Source of the DNA: Streptoalloteichus tenebrarius
GTDB taxonomy: Bacteria > Actinomycetota > Actinomycetes > Mycobacteriales > Pseudonocardiaceae
DNA: 64,000 nt
NCBI RefSeq assembly: GCF_024171885.1
Contig: NZ_JAMTCP010000003.1
Location: 266,629 to 330,628, forward strand
Direction: 5' to 3'
Positions 33,524-41,201 of the stretch are shown here, piece after piece (the first letter of the stretch is position 1; each line of letters opens with the position of its first letter). The notes below the pieces were generated by a model. That model did not search any database. It worked only from the letters and a program-made list of their open reading frames with translations, and had not been told where the DNA came from. A program made the position numbers and the translations under genes.

Positions 33524-34366
33524 GCGCGTCGCGGTCCCGATCGCGGTCACGCCGACGCTGTGGGCCACGCCGACCAGCAGCAGCGCCACGTCGAGCAGGA
33601 CGACGATCCGCACCGCGCCGGCCAGGACCCGGCGCTCCGGGCTGACCAGTCCCCACACGAGCACCGCCGTGGTCACGGCGACGATCCCGAGGGCGGGCGG
33701 CGTGGGGACGCCCGGCCCGAGCGCGAGCGCCGCCGAGGCAACCACCAGCAGCACGGCCGCGCCGGCCCTGGTCGCGGTGGCGCCCAACCGGTGGGGGAGC
33801 CCGCGCACGCCCGTCGGAACGCTCCCGCGCAGGTCGTGCAGCACCGTGGCGAAGTGGACGCCGGAGCCGAGCGCCGCGCCAGCCACGATGAGCCACACTG
33901 GGGGCGGCCGCACACCGGGCGTTCCCGCGAGCACGACCACCGGGAGCAGGCCGAACGCGACCACGTAGGGGAGCACGGACACCGCCGTGGCCTTCAGGCC
34001 GAGGGCGTACCCCCACCCGGCGGTCAGGACCAGGATCTGGAGGACGCCGGCCACCGGGCCGGACAACGCCGACAACGGCACGCAGACCAGCGCGGCCATC
34101 ACCGCGCACGCGCCCACCAGTTCCCGGGTGGCCGCGTCGGGCGCGGACGACTCGTCCGCGGGCCCGGACGTGCGGTCCCAGCCCGCGTCCAGGTAGTCGC
34201 TGAGCCACCCGATCGACAGGAAGGTGGCGAGCTGGGTGAGGCCGACGGCGACCAGCCCACCCGGTCCCCGGCCCACGGCCGCGCCGAGCGCGACGGTCGC
34301 CACCGTGACCGCCAGGGTCGATCCGGGGTGGGCGGCGCGCAGCAGCGCCGCTAGGCCGTGGCCCAT
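33503..34366 (-). CDS. UbiA-family prenyltransferase
   Basis: This 287-residue integral membrane protein has about eight helices. Asp-rich motif 1 is SIGWLSDYLDAGWDRTSG (an NDxxDxxxD variant with Ser for Asn). Motif 2 is VLHDLRGSVPTGVRGLP, the DxRGD...G.xTLP-like loop. The family transfers prenyl groups from polyprenyl diphosphates to aromatic or other acceptors. ATG 34366 overlaps the end of the ICMT gene by 16 nt, so the two are translated together. A UbiA plus ICMT-type methyltransferase pair recalls phenolic-lipid or hydroquinone clusters in actinomycetes, but no type III polyketide synthase is present in the window. The acceptor is unknown. Confidence 0.88.
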   Translation of the reverse strand: MGHGLAALLRAAHPGSTLAVTVATVALGAAVGRGPGGLVAVGLTQLATFLSIGWLSDYLDAGWDRTSGPADESSAPDAATRELVGACAVMAALVCVPLSALSGPVAGVLQILVLTAGWGYALGLKATAVSVLPYVVAFGLLPVVVLAGTPGVRPPPVWLIVAGAALGSGVHFATVLHDLRGSVPTGVRGLPHRLGATATRAGAAVLLVVASAALALGPGVPTPPALGIVAVTTAVLVWGLVSPERRVLAGAVRIVVLLDVALLLVGVAHSVGVTAIGTATRGAGPLH

Positions 34367-34875
34367 GCGTGCGCCTCCTGCTCGGTGCGGATCCGCACGG
34401 CCAGGGTCAGCAGGTACAGGGCGCTGAACAGCGACGCGGTCAACCACGCCGAGTGGGTCATCGGCAGCGCCACGCCCTCCACCAGCACGGCCAGATAGTG
34501 GGGGTGGCGGAACCACCGGTACGGGCCGCTGGTGACCAGGGGGACGCCGGGCAGGACCACGATCCGGGCCGTCCACCGGGGGCCGAGCGCGGTGATGCAC
34601 CACCGGCGCAGCGCCTGCGCGGCGACGGTCAGCGCCGCCATGGGCCAGGCCAGCGCGGGCAGGAACGGGCGCTGCGCGGCCCACGGCTCGACCAGGCAGC
34701 CGACCAGGAGGCCGCCGTGGAGCAGGAGCACGGCGGGGTAGTGCCGCACGCCGAACTCGACCCCGCCCCGGGAGCGGGCCCAGTCGAGCTGCCGGCGGCT
34801 GCGTTTGAGCTCGTCCCACCGTTCGGCGGTCACGAGCAGGACCAGTCCCAGGTACACGAGGGTCGACGCCGGCAT
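34351..34875 (-). CDS. ICMT-family methyltransferase (isoprenylcysteine carboxyl methyltransferase-like)
   Basis: This 174-residue membrane protein has about five helices and the ICMT/PEMT C-terminal signature GPYRWFRHPHYLAVLVEG, followed by RIRTEQEAHAW, where the Glu contributes to the active site. Bacterial members methylate lipidic or phenolic substrates. In type III polyketide clusters they O-methylate alkylresorcinols. ATG 34875 gives the family-like hydrophobic start MPASTLVYLGLVLLVTAERW. The longer frame upstream is Arg/Pro-rich antisense. It is the first gene of the two-gene unit with the UbiA protein and is divergent from pafB. Confidence 0.88.
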   Translation of the reverse strand: MPASTLVYLGLVLLVTAERWDELKRSRRQLDWARSRGGVEFGVRHYPAVLLLHGGLLVGCLVEPWAAQRPFLPALAWPMAALTVAAQALRRWCITALGPRWTARIVVLPGVPLVTSGPYRWFRHPHYLAVLVEGVALPMTHSAWLTASLFSALYLLTLAVRIRTEQEAHAWATA

Positions 34876-35267
34876 GGCCACACCTACCTGACGAGCGTGG
34901 GGGGATCGGGGTGGTGCGTCGCGTCGGCCGGCACCGGGCGCTTCGGCGCCGCCCCGTCGCCGGCTGGCGCGCCGCGGGGGCGCGCGACGGGCACGGCGCT
35001 GCGGGACATCTCGCTCCGACGGGTGGGTGCGGGCAGACGGCAGTGGAGCCATCGGCACGCCGCCCGCGCCGCTCCATCACCCACACTGATGATCACTCGG
35101 TGGTTGCCGGTGTGGCAATCGTGGCTTCAGTGCCCAGTGAAGGGGACCGTGTTCCCGGGAGCGTGAGACCCGGCTCACCTGAGGGAACGCGATCACACCG
35201 CGGCCGGGCCGCGGCGAGGGGGAGGACGCGTGGACGTCCCCCCATCCGGTGGGGCTAGGGTTCCCGC
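34876..35267. other. 392-bp divergent intergenic region between the ICMT gene and pafB
   Basis: Holds a short dyad ttgcc-N5-ggcaa (35104-35118) and the leaderless promoter of pafB (35256-35261). No supported gene. Base use looks non-coding, with scattered stops in all frames beyond 100 codons. Confidence 0.5.
35256..35261 (+). promoter_or_regulatory. -10 element of a probably leaderless pafB mRNA
   Basis: TAGGGT ends 6 nt before GTG 35268, with only tcccgc between. In mycobacteria PafBC itself acts on SOS-independent DNA-damage promoters; whether pafB autoregulates here is not visible. Confidence 0.6.
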
Positions 35268-36269
35268 GTGTCCACCGCCCGTGCCGAACGTCTGGTCAAC
35301 CTGGTGCTGTGTCTGCTGTCCACACGGCAGTACCTGACCGCCGAGCGGATCCGCGGCATCGTCCCCGGCTACGCGGACGCGCCCAGCGACGAGGCGTTCT
35401 TCCGGATGTTCGAACGGGACAAGGCGGAGCTGCGCGACCTCGGCATCCCGCTGGAGGTCGGCAGGAACTCCGTGTTCGACCCCGCCGACGGCTACCGCAT
35501 CGCCCGCAGGGACTACGAGCTGGGCGACGTCGACCTGGAGCCGGACGAGGCCGCCGCCGTGGCCCTCGCCGTGCGGCTGTGGGACTCCCCCGAGCTGACC
35601 GGCGCGGCGCACGGCGCGTTGCTGAAGCTGCGCGCCGCCGGTGTGGACGTCGACGAGACCGCCCCCGCCGCCGTCGAGCCGAAGGTCAGGGCCACCGAGC
35701 CGGCCTTCGCGCCGCTGCTGGCCGCCGTGCGGGACGGCAGGGCGGTGACCTTCGACTACCGCCGCAAGATGGGGCCTGACGTGCTGCGCCGCGAGGTCGA
35801 GCCGTGGGGCGTGGTCTCCTGGCGGGGCCGCTGGTACCTGGTGGGCCACGACCGGGGGCGGGACGCCACGCGGTGCTTCCGGCTGTCCCGGATCGTCGGC
35901 GAGGTGCGCTGCGTCGGCCCCGAGGGGGCCGTGCGCCGCCCGGCCGACGTGGACCTGCTGCGGTTCGTCGCCGGCTCCTCCGACGAGCCCGCGCCGCCCA
36001 CCACCGTGCGGCTGTGGGTCGCCGAGGGCAGGGCGCACGGGCTGCGCCGTCGCGGCCGGCCGCTCAGGCGGGTCGAGCTGGACGGCGAGCCCGGCGACGT
36101 GATGGAGGTCGACCTGCACTTCTCGGAGTCGGCCGACAAGTGGATCGCCGGGTACGGGCCGGACGTGGTCGTGCTGGAGCCGGACACGCTGCGCAGGGCG
36201 GTCACGGAGCTGCTGGAGGGCGCCGCCGGCCGGCGGGAGGCGGGCGTGCGGGAGGAGAGCCGGTCGTGA
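35268..36269 (+). CDS. pafB: WYL-domain transcriptional activator PafB
   Basis: PafB works as a heterodimer with PafC to activate LexA/RecA-independent DNA-damage genes in mycobacteria (established there). The 333-residue product has an N-terminal winged helix (LVNLVLCLLSTRQYLTAERI...ERDKAELRDLGIPLEV), a WYL domain around residues 145-235 (GRAVTFDYRRK, then VVSWRGRWYLVGHDR and CFRLSRI) and a C-terminal WCX domain. Its TGA overlaps the pafC GTG (GTGA), so the subunits are translationally coupled. The GTG start has no RBS but a well-placed -10. Confidence 0.95.
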   Translation: MSTARAERLVNLVLCLLSTRQYLTAERIRGIVPGYADAPSDEAFFRMFERDKAELRDLGIPLEVGRNSVFDPADGYRIARRDYELGDVDLEPDEAAAVALAVRLWDSPELTGAAHGALLKLRAAGVDVDETAPAAVEPKVRATEPAFAPLLAAVRDGRAVTFDYRRKMGPDVLRREVEPWGVVSWRGRWYLVGHDRGRDATRCFRLSRIVGEVRCVGPEGAVRRPADVDLLRFVAGSSDEPAPPTTVRLWVAEGRAHGLRRRGRPLRRVELDGEPGDVMEVDLHFSESADKWIAGYGPDVVVLEPDTLRRAVTELLEGAAGRREAGVREESRS

Positions 36270-37240
36270 GTGGTTCGACGGAGCGGTTGCCACGGCTGCT
36301 GGCCCTGGTCCCCTACCTGCTGGCCCGGCCGGGAATCCCGATCGAGGAGGCCGCCGCCGACTTCGGCGTGACCCCGAAGCAGCTTCGGCGCGACCTGGAG
36401 CTGCTGTGGATGTGCGGCCTGCCCGGCTACGGGCCCGGCGACCTCATCGACCTGTCGTTCGAGGGCGACACGGTCACGGTCACCTACGACGCCGGGATGC
36501 GCCGCCCCCTGCGGCTCACCGCGGCCGAGGCGACCGCCCTGCTGGTCGCGTTGCGGGCGTTGGCCGACACCCCCGGCGTGGTCGACACGGCGGCGGTGCA
36601 GCGCGCGTTGGCCAAGGTCGAGGCGGCCGTGGGCCAGGCCCAGCCGGCCGGGGTCGTGGTCGGGGGGCTGGCGGTGCGGGAGCGGTCGGTCTCGCCGGAG
36701 ACCCGCGCGACCGTCACCGCCGCGGCCCAGACCAAGAAGGCGCTGTGGCTGCGCTACTACACGGCCTCGCGCGACGAGATCACCGAGCGCATCGTGGACC
36801 CGATGCGGGTGCTGCTGGTGGAGGGCCGCAGCTACCTGGAGGCGTGGTGCCGCTCCGTGGAGCGGGTGCGGCTGTTCCGGCTGGACCGCGTCGACGCCGT
36901 GCGGGTGCTGGACGAGCCGGCGAGCCCGCCGCCGCACGCCCGGCCGAAGGACGTCTCCGCCGGCCTGTTCGGCCCGGAGCCCGGACAGGGCGTCGCGGTG
37001 CTGGAGCTGTCGGCGGACGCGCGGTGGGTCGCCGAGTACTACCAGGTGGACGACCTGGTGGAGCTGGGCGAGGGCCGGGCGAGGGTGTGGATGCGGTACT
37101 CCGACCCGTCGTGGATGGTGCGGTTGCTGCTGGGCCTCGGCGACCACGCCCGCGTGGTCGAGCCGGAGTCCCTGGCCCGTCAGGTCGCGGAGCGCGCGGA
37201 GGCCGCGCTCGCGCGTCTGTCCCGCCACCCCTCCCTCTAG
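36266..37240 (+). CDS. pafC: WYL-domain transcriptional activator PafC
   Basis: This is the partner of PafB, 324 residues with the same wHTH-WYL-WCX plan. The helix-turn-helix is IPIEEAAADFGVTPKQLRRD. The WYL core is KKALWLRYYTASRDEITERI with VEGRSYLEAWCRSVERVRLFRLDR. The WCX tail ends ARLSRHPSL. GTG 36266 overlaps the pafB stop by 4 nt. The WYL pocket is thought to bind single-stranded nucleic acid as the damage signal. No terminator is obvious; a minisatellite begins 175 bp downstream. Confidence 0.95.
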   Translation: MSGSTERLPRLLALVPYLLARPGIPIEEAAADFGVTPKQLRRDLELLWMCGLPGYGPGDLIDLSFEGDTVTVTYDAGMRRPLRLTAAEATALLVALRALADTPGVVDTAAVQRALAKVEAAVGQAQPAGVVVGGLAVRERSVSPETRATVTAAAQTKKALWLRYYTASRDEITERIVDPMRVLLVEGRSYLEAWCRSVERVRLFRLDRVDAVRVLDEPASPPPHARPKDVSAGLFGPEPGQGVAVLELSADARWVAEYYQVDDLVELGEGRARVWMRYSDPSWMVRLLLGLGDHARVVEPESLARQVAERAEAALARLSRHPSL

Positions 37241-37608
37241 ACCTGGGTCGTCCTCCGGTCACGCCACGAGACGCCCAGCCGCGCTCCGGCCGTGCTCCGT
37301 GATTCCGTCGGGGTTCTGTGGCGTCCTTCCGAGCCCTGTTGGCCCGCTGTCCGGCTTCTGTCGTCGATCGAGTCGGGTTGACCACGTGCGCCCTGACGGG
37401 AGCCACGGCACTGTCAACATCTGCCTGGACGGGCAACATCTGCCTGGACGGGCAACATCTGGCCGGAGGGCAACAACTGGCTGGACGGGCAACATCTGGC
37501 CGGAGGTCAACATTCGGCTGGATGGGCGGTCTTCGGCCGGGCGGGCGACATTCGTCGGACGGGGGACCGGCGCGTGTCGCCCCGGCCGGCGTGACGGAGT
37601 GAGGGGAC
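37241..37608. other. 368-bp gap between pafC and the alpha/beta hydrolase
   Basis: About 150 bp of it is an 18-19 bp minisatellite (37415-37563). The rest shows no gene. Several frames stay open through the repeat because its units contain few stops, but none has an RBS or a recognisable product. Confidence 0.6.
37415..37563. repeat. 18/19-bp minisatellite, eight units
   Basis: Units start at 37415, 37434, 37453, 37471, 37490, 37508, 37527 and 37546. The first two are identical (caacatctgcctggacggg). The third and fifth are 18-bp variants (caacatctggccggagg plus one base). The last two are degenerate. The unit shares ctggacggg with the 15-bp array at 3933-4007. Confidence 0.9.
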
Positions 37609-38532
37609 ATGGCGGCGGAGAAGGTGGAGGGCGTTCGCGCCGACGCCGGGCGACGGCCCACGTTCGTGTTCGTCCACGGTTCCGGCAGCAACGCGTTCCT
37701 GTGGACGTCGGTGATCCGTGAGCTGGCGCTGCTGGGGCACCGCGCGCTCGCCGTCGACCTGCCCGGCCACGGGTTCGACGCCGCGTTCCCGCTGGCCTAC
37801 CAGGCGCCGCAGGACCTCGACGCGCTGGTCTCGGAGCCCTCGGCGATGGCGGCGGTCCGGTTGGAGGACAACGTCGAGCACGTCGTGGGGCTGCTGCGCC
37901 GGGTGGCCGAGCACGGCCCGGTGGTGCTGGTCGGGCACAGCCTCGGCGGGGCCACGATCACCCGGGTGGCCAGTGAGGCCCCCGAGCTGGTCGACCGCCT
38001 GGTGTACGTCGCGGGGTGGTGCTGTGTGCGGCTGCGCAGCGTGGCCGACTACCTCCAGACGCCGGAGTTCCAGCGCAGCCTGCTGCTCAGGGTCAGGGGC
38101 CTGCCCGGGGTGGACCGGCGGGGCGCGGGGCGGACCAACTGGCGGTCGGCGGACCCGGCCTTCCTCGCCGACGCGCACGCCGCGATGATGGGCGACGCCA
38201 GCGAGGAGGAGTTCCGCGCGGTGCTCAACACCCTGCAACCCGACGAGTCGCTGCGCGTGTTCCTCGCCGACTCCCGGCCGGAGCCCGCCACCTGGGGCGC
38301 GGTGCCCCGGACCTACGTGCGGCTCACCCTGGACCGGACGATGACCCCGGAGTTGCAGGACCTGCTAATCAGGGAGGCCGACGCGCTGACCCCGGACAAC
38401 CCGTTCGAGGTGCGGGACCTGGCCACGAGCCACCTCGGTTTCGTCCGACAGCCCTCGGCCATGGCGAAGATCCTCGACTCCCTGGACTGGGGGCCGGCGG
38501 ACCTCGACCGGGAGCCGGGGGACCGCGCGTGA
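37609..38532 (+). CDS. alpha/beta hydrolase
   Basis: A 307-residue hydrolase starting with the strand-oxyanion motif TFVFVHGSGSNAFLW. It has the nucleophile elbow VLVGHSLGGATITRVA (Ser about residue 111) and a late His in ATSHLGFVRQP (about residue 276). It resembles plant salicylate-methylesterase-like and EstC-type esterases rather than epoxide hydrolases. The substrate is unknown. ATG 37609 follows GAGGGGAC. No membrane or secretion signal. Confidence 0.88.
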   Translation: MAAEKVEGVRADAGRRPTFVFVHGSGSNAFLWTSVIRELALLGHRALAVDLPGHGFDAAFPLAYQAPQDLDALVSEPSAMAAVRLEDNVEHVVGLLRRVAEHGPVVLVGHSLGGATITRVASEAPELVDRLVYVAGWCCVRLRSVADYLQTPEFQRSLLLRVRGLPGVDRRGAGRTNWRSADPAFLADAHAAMMGDASEEEFRAVLNTLQPDESLRVFLADSRPEPATWGAVPRTYVRLTLDRTMTPELQDLLIREADALTPDNPFEVRDLATSHLGFVRQPSAMAKILDSLDWGPADLDREPGDRA

Positions 38533-38575
38533 GGGGCGGGACCGGAGGCGTCACCTGCCGTCCACCTTCGTTCGT

Positions 38576-38581
38576 TACGGT
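38576..38581 (+). promoter_or_regulatory. -10 element of the small membrane protein-tatA-tatC unit
   Basis: TACGGT ends 6 nt before GTG 38588, the spacing seen for dop, pafA and pafB, suggesting a leaderless transcript. It also favours 38588 over GTG 38582. Confidence 0.5.
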
Positions 38582-38587
38582 GTGGGC

Positions 38588-38821
38588 GTGCCCTACCTGG
38601 TGAGCCTGCTGCTGGTCGTGCTGGGACTGGTCGTCCTGGCCGCGCTCGTCGTCCCGGTGCTGCGGTCGCTGCGGCGGTTCGCCGTGGCGAGCAGGGCGTT
38701 GCGGGCCACGACAGGGGACGGGGTCGGGCTGCTCCGGGCACGGGCGGCAGCCCTCAGGGTGGCCGTGGCCGAGCGGCGCGCCGGGGATCTCGACGAGCCA
38801 TCCACCCCGCGTACCATCTGA
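38588..38821 (+). CDS. small single-pass membrane protein upstream of tatA
   Basis: This 77-residue protein has one N-terminal helix (VSLLLVVLGLVVLAALVVPVL) and a basic cytoplasmic tail with a helical Ala/Arg-rich stretch (LLRARAAALRVAVAERRAGD). It sits 26 bp before tatA on the same strand and is likely co-transcribed. It is not itself a Tat component by sequence: it lacks the FG hinge and amphipathic helix order of TatA. Function unknown. Confidence 0.7.
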   Translation: MPYLVSLLLVVLGLVVLAALVVPVLRSLRRFAVASRALRATTGDGVGLLRARAAALRVAVAERRAGDLDEPSTPRTI

Positions 38822-38847
38822 CCGGGGGAGACAGGAGGACCACGATC

Positions 38848-39129
38848 ATGCCAAGCCTCGGTGGCTGGGAGCTGCTCATTCTGGTCGGTGTGCTGGTGCT
38901 GTTGTTCGGCGCGAAGAAGCTGCCGGACACCGCGCGCGCCGTCGGCCGCTCGATGCGCATCTTCAAGGCGGAGACCAAGGGGATGCGGCAGGACGACGAG
39001 CAGGCGCGGACCGAGACGGCCCCGCCCGCGCAGCCGGCGCCGCCGCAGCAGCTACCGCCGGCCCAGCCGGCCCCGCAGGCGTCCTCCTCCGCCGAGCGCG
39101 CGCAGCCGCGTAACGACGTCAACCACTGA
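38848..39129 (+). CDS. tatA: Sec-independent translocase subunit TatA
   Basis: TatA oligomerises to form the passage for folded proteins with twin-arginine signals. The 93-residue product has the N-terminal helix WELLILVGVLVLLFGAKKLP, with the conserved FG hinge and KKLP, and the amphipathic helix (DTARAVGRSMRIFKAE). A Gln/Pro/Ala-rich tail follows. ATG 38848 follows CAGGAGGACC. tatC begins 17 bp downstream. tatB is not present here, as usual in actinobacteria, where it lies elsewhere. Confidence 0.97.
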   Translation: MPSLGGWELLILVGVLVLLFGAKKLPDTARAVGRSMRIFKAETKGMRQDDEQARTETAPPAQPAPPQQLPPAQPAPQASSSAERAQPRNDVNH

Positions 39130-39146
39130 GAGGGGCGGTCCGCACC

Positions 39147-40196
39147 GTGGGGAGCAACCCGCTCCGCCGCGACGGGTCGTCGCGCCGAGGGAGGCGCCGT
39201 TGGGGTCGTCGTCACAACCCCGACGGCACCATGACGCTCATCGAGCACCTCTACGAACTGCGCTACCGGCTCACGGTGTCGTTCGCGGCCCTGGCGGTGG
39301 CGACGCTGATCGGGTTCTGGTGGTTCGAGAGCGCGCCGATCGACACCTCGTTCCTCCGGATCCCGAGCCTGGGCGAGTTGCTCAAGGACCCGTACTGCTC
39401 GGTGCCGAAGCCGCCGAGGGTCGACGTCGGCGGTGACAGCGGCGGCTGTCAGCTCCTCGGCACCGCGCCGCTGGACGCGTTCATGCTGCGGCTGAAGGTC
39501 GCGATGAGCGCGGGCGCGGTCCTGTCGAGCCCGTTCTGGCTCTACCAGCTCTGGTCCTTCATCACCCCCGGGCTCTACGCGAAGGAGCGCAAGTTCGCGC
39601 TGACCTTCGTCGGGTTCGCGACCGCGCTGTTCGCCACCGGCGCGGTGCTGGCGTACTACGTGGTGGCCGAGGGCCTGAAGTTCCTGCTCGGCTTCGGCGG
39701 GGACACGGTGGGCATCATGCTCACCGGCGAGAAGTACTTCGGCTTCATGCTCGGCATGTTGCTGGTGTTCGGTGTGAGCTTCGAGCTGCCGTTGCTGGTG
39801 GTCATGCTCAACCGGCTCGGCGTGCTGACCTACGACAAGCTCAAGCGGTGGCGGCGCGGGCTGATCTTCGGTCTGTTCGTGTTCGCGGCCGTGGCCACGC
39901 CGGGCCAGGACCCGTTCTCGATGTTGGCGCTGGCGTTGGCGCTGACCGCGTTGTTCGAGTTGTCGGTGCAGGTCGCGCGGCTGCACGACCGGCGGAAGGC
40001 CCGGCAGCGTCTGGCGGAGGGCTGGGACGGGCTGTCCGACGACGAGGCCTCGCCGCTGCACCACGAGCCGGAGCCGGTCGACCCGCCGGAGCCGGTCGTC
40101 GGGTCGGAGCCGTCGCGGCCGGCGACCGGGTCGCCGCCGCCGGAGGTCGGTGACGGCCGGCGGAGCGCCTACACCGCCTACGACGACGTCACCTGA
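39147..40196 (+). CDS. tatC: Sec-independent translocase subunit TatC
   Basis: TatC is the signal-peptide receptor of the Tat pathway. The 349-residue protein has the N-terminal signature MTLIEHLYELRYRL with its conserved Glu, six membrane helices, the periplasmic loop with two cysteines (DPYCSVPK, GGCQLLG), the PFWLYQLWSFITPGLYAKER segment and the closing YDKLKRWRRGLIFG, AVATPGQDPFSM region. A long acidic Pro-rich C-terminal tail of about 60 residues is typical of actinobacteria. GTG 39147 is used; the conserved part begins near residue 25. Confidence 0.97.
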   Translation: MGSNPLRRDGSSRRGRRRWGRRHNPDGTMTLIEHLYELRYRLTVSFAALAVATLIGFWWFESAPIDTSFLRIPSLGELLKDPYCSVPKPPRVDVGGDSGGCQLLGTAPLDAFMLRLKVAMSAGAVLSSPFWLYQLWSFITPGLYAKERKFALTFVGFATALFATGAVLAYYVVAEGLKFLLGFGGDTVGIMLTGEKYFGFMLGMLLVFGVSFELPLLVVMLNRLGVLTYDKLKRWRRGLIFGLFVFAAVATPGQDPFSMLALALALTALFELSVQVARLHDRRKARQRLAEGWDGLSDDEASPLHHEPEPVDPPEPVVGSEPSRPATGSPPPEVGDGRRSAYTAYDDVT

Positions 40197-40258
40197 GGTT
40201 GGCGTGGGGATGGTGCGCCCTGGCGCGGCTACCCGCCGGTAGGACAAGATGCCGCTCC

Positions 40259-41140
40259 GTGCGCACCGTCCTCCTCGTCAACCCCGTCGCGGCCAACGGC
40301 GCCGCCGCCCGCGTCGCCGGCAGCGTCGCCCACCGCCTGCGCGAGGCCGCCACCGACCTCGCGGTGAAGGTCGCCGGGACCGCCGACGCCACCACCGGCC
40401 TCGCCCTGCGGGCCGTCGCCGACGGGGCGGACGTGGTCGCCGTCCTCGGCGGGGACGGCTCGGCCCACGCGGCGTTGCAGGCCTGCGCCGGCACCGGCAC
40501 GGCGCTGGCCGTGATCCCGGCGGGCACCGGCAACGACCTCGCCGCCGCCCTCGACCTGCCGTCCGACCCGCTGGCCGCCGCCGAGGTCGTCGCCTCCGCG
40601 TTGCGGGAGCGGCGGCGCCGGCGGATGGACCTCGGCCGGATCTCCGGCGGCGGGTGGTTCGCCACCGTGCTGTGCGCGGGGTTCGACGCGGCGGTCAACG
40701 AGCGGGCGAACGCGATGCGGTGGCCGAGGGGGCCGCGCCGCTACGACCTGGCGATCCTGCTGGAGCTGGCCCGGCTCGGCCCGCGCCCGCTGGTGGTGGA
40801 CAGCGCCGAGGGCCGGCTGGAGCTGGAGGCCACGCTCGTCGCCGTGGGCAACACCGACCGGTACGGCGGCGGCATCCCGATCTGTCCCGACGCCGATCCC
40901 ACGGACGGGTGGTTTGACCTAACCGTGGTGGGACGGGCCAGCCGGGCGGCGCTGGTGCGGATCCTGCCGAGGCTGCGGGACGGCCACCACGTCGACCATC
41001 CGGCCGTGACGACCCTGCGTGCCCGCTCGGTGCACCTCGGTGGGCAGAACGGGTGGGTCGCCTACGCCGACGGCGAGCGGCAGGCCCGGCTTCCGTTGAC
41101 GGTCCGTTGTGAACCGGGGGCGTTGTCCGTCGTCGTGTGA
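40259..41140 (+). CDS. diacylglycerol kinase-family lipid kinase
   Basis: This 293-residue stand-alone DAGK catalytic protein starts VRTVLLVNPVAANG. It has the ATP-binding GGDGSAHAAL loop (about residues 63-72), the PAGTGNDLAAAL motif (about 84-95), and a C-terminal beta-sandwich with VGNTDRYGGGIPICPDADPT (metal site) and YADGER. It phosphorylates a lipid alcohol such as diacylglycerol. GTG 40259 is the conserved start; a TAGGAC (40240-40245) may be its -10. Unlike the 30.5-kb fusion it has no PAP2 part. Confidence 0.93.
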   Translation: MRTVLLVNPVAANGAAARVAGSVAHRLREAATDLAVKVAGTADATTGLALRAVADGADVVAVLGGDGSAHAALQACAGTGTALAVIPAGTGNDLAAALDLPSDPLAAAEVVASALRERRRRRMDLGRISGGGWFATVLCAGFDAAVNERANAMRWPRGPRRYDLAILLELARLGPRPLVVDSAEGRLELEATLVAVGNTDRYGGGIPICPDADPTDGWFDLTVVGRASRAALVRILPRLRDGHHVDHPAVTTLRARSVHLGGQNGWVAYADGERQARLPLTVRCEPGALSVVV

Positions 41141-41201
41141 GTGACGACCGGCGCGGACGTATTTCGCGCGCCACGGGCCCCGGATGTGGAAACCTGAACG
41201 G

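Noticed and set aside
33503-35086. Single 527-codon minus-strand gene covering the UbiA region
   Set aside because: The upstream half is in a different frame from the ICMT gene, which has clear family motifs; the prenyltransferase starts at ATG 34366.
35104-35118. Operator TTGCC-N5-GGCAA upstream of pafB
   Set aside because: Only 5-bp halves in a 392-bp region; too likely by chance to list as a site.
37415-37563. CRISPR array
   Set aside because: Units are contiguous 18/19-mers with no unique spacers, and no cas gene is present.
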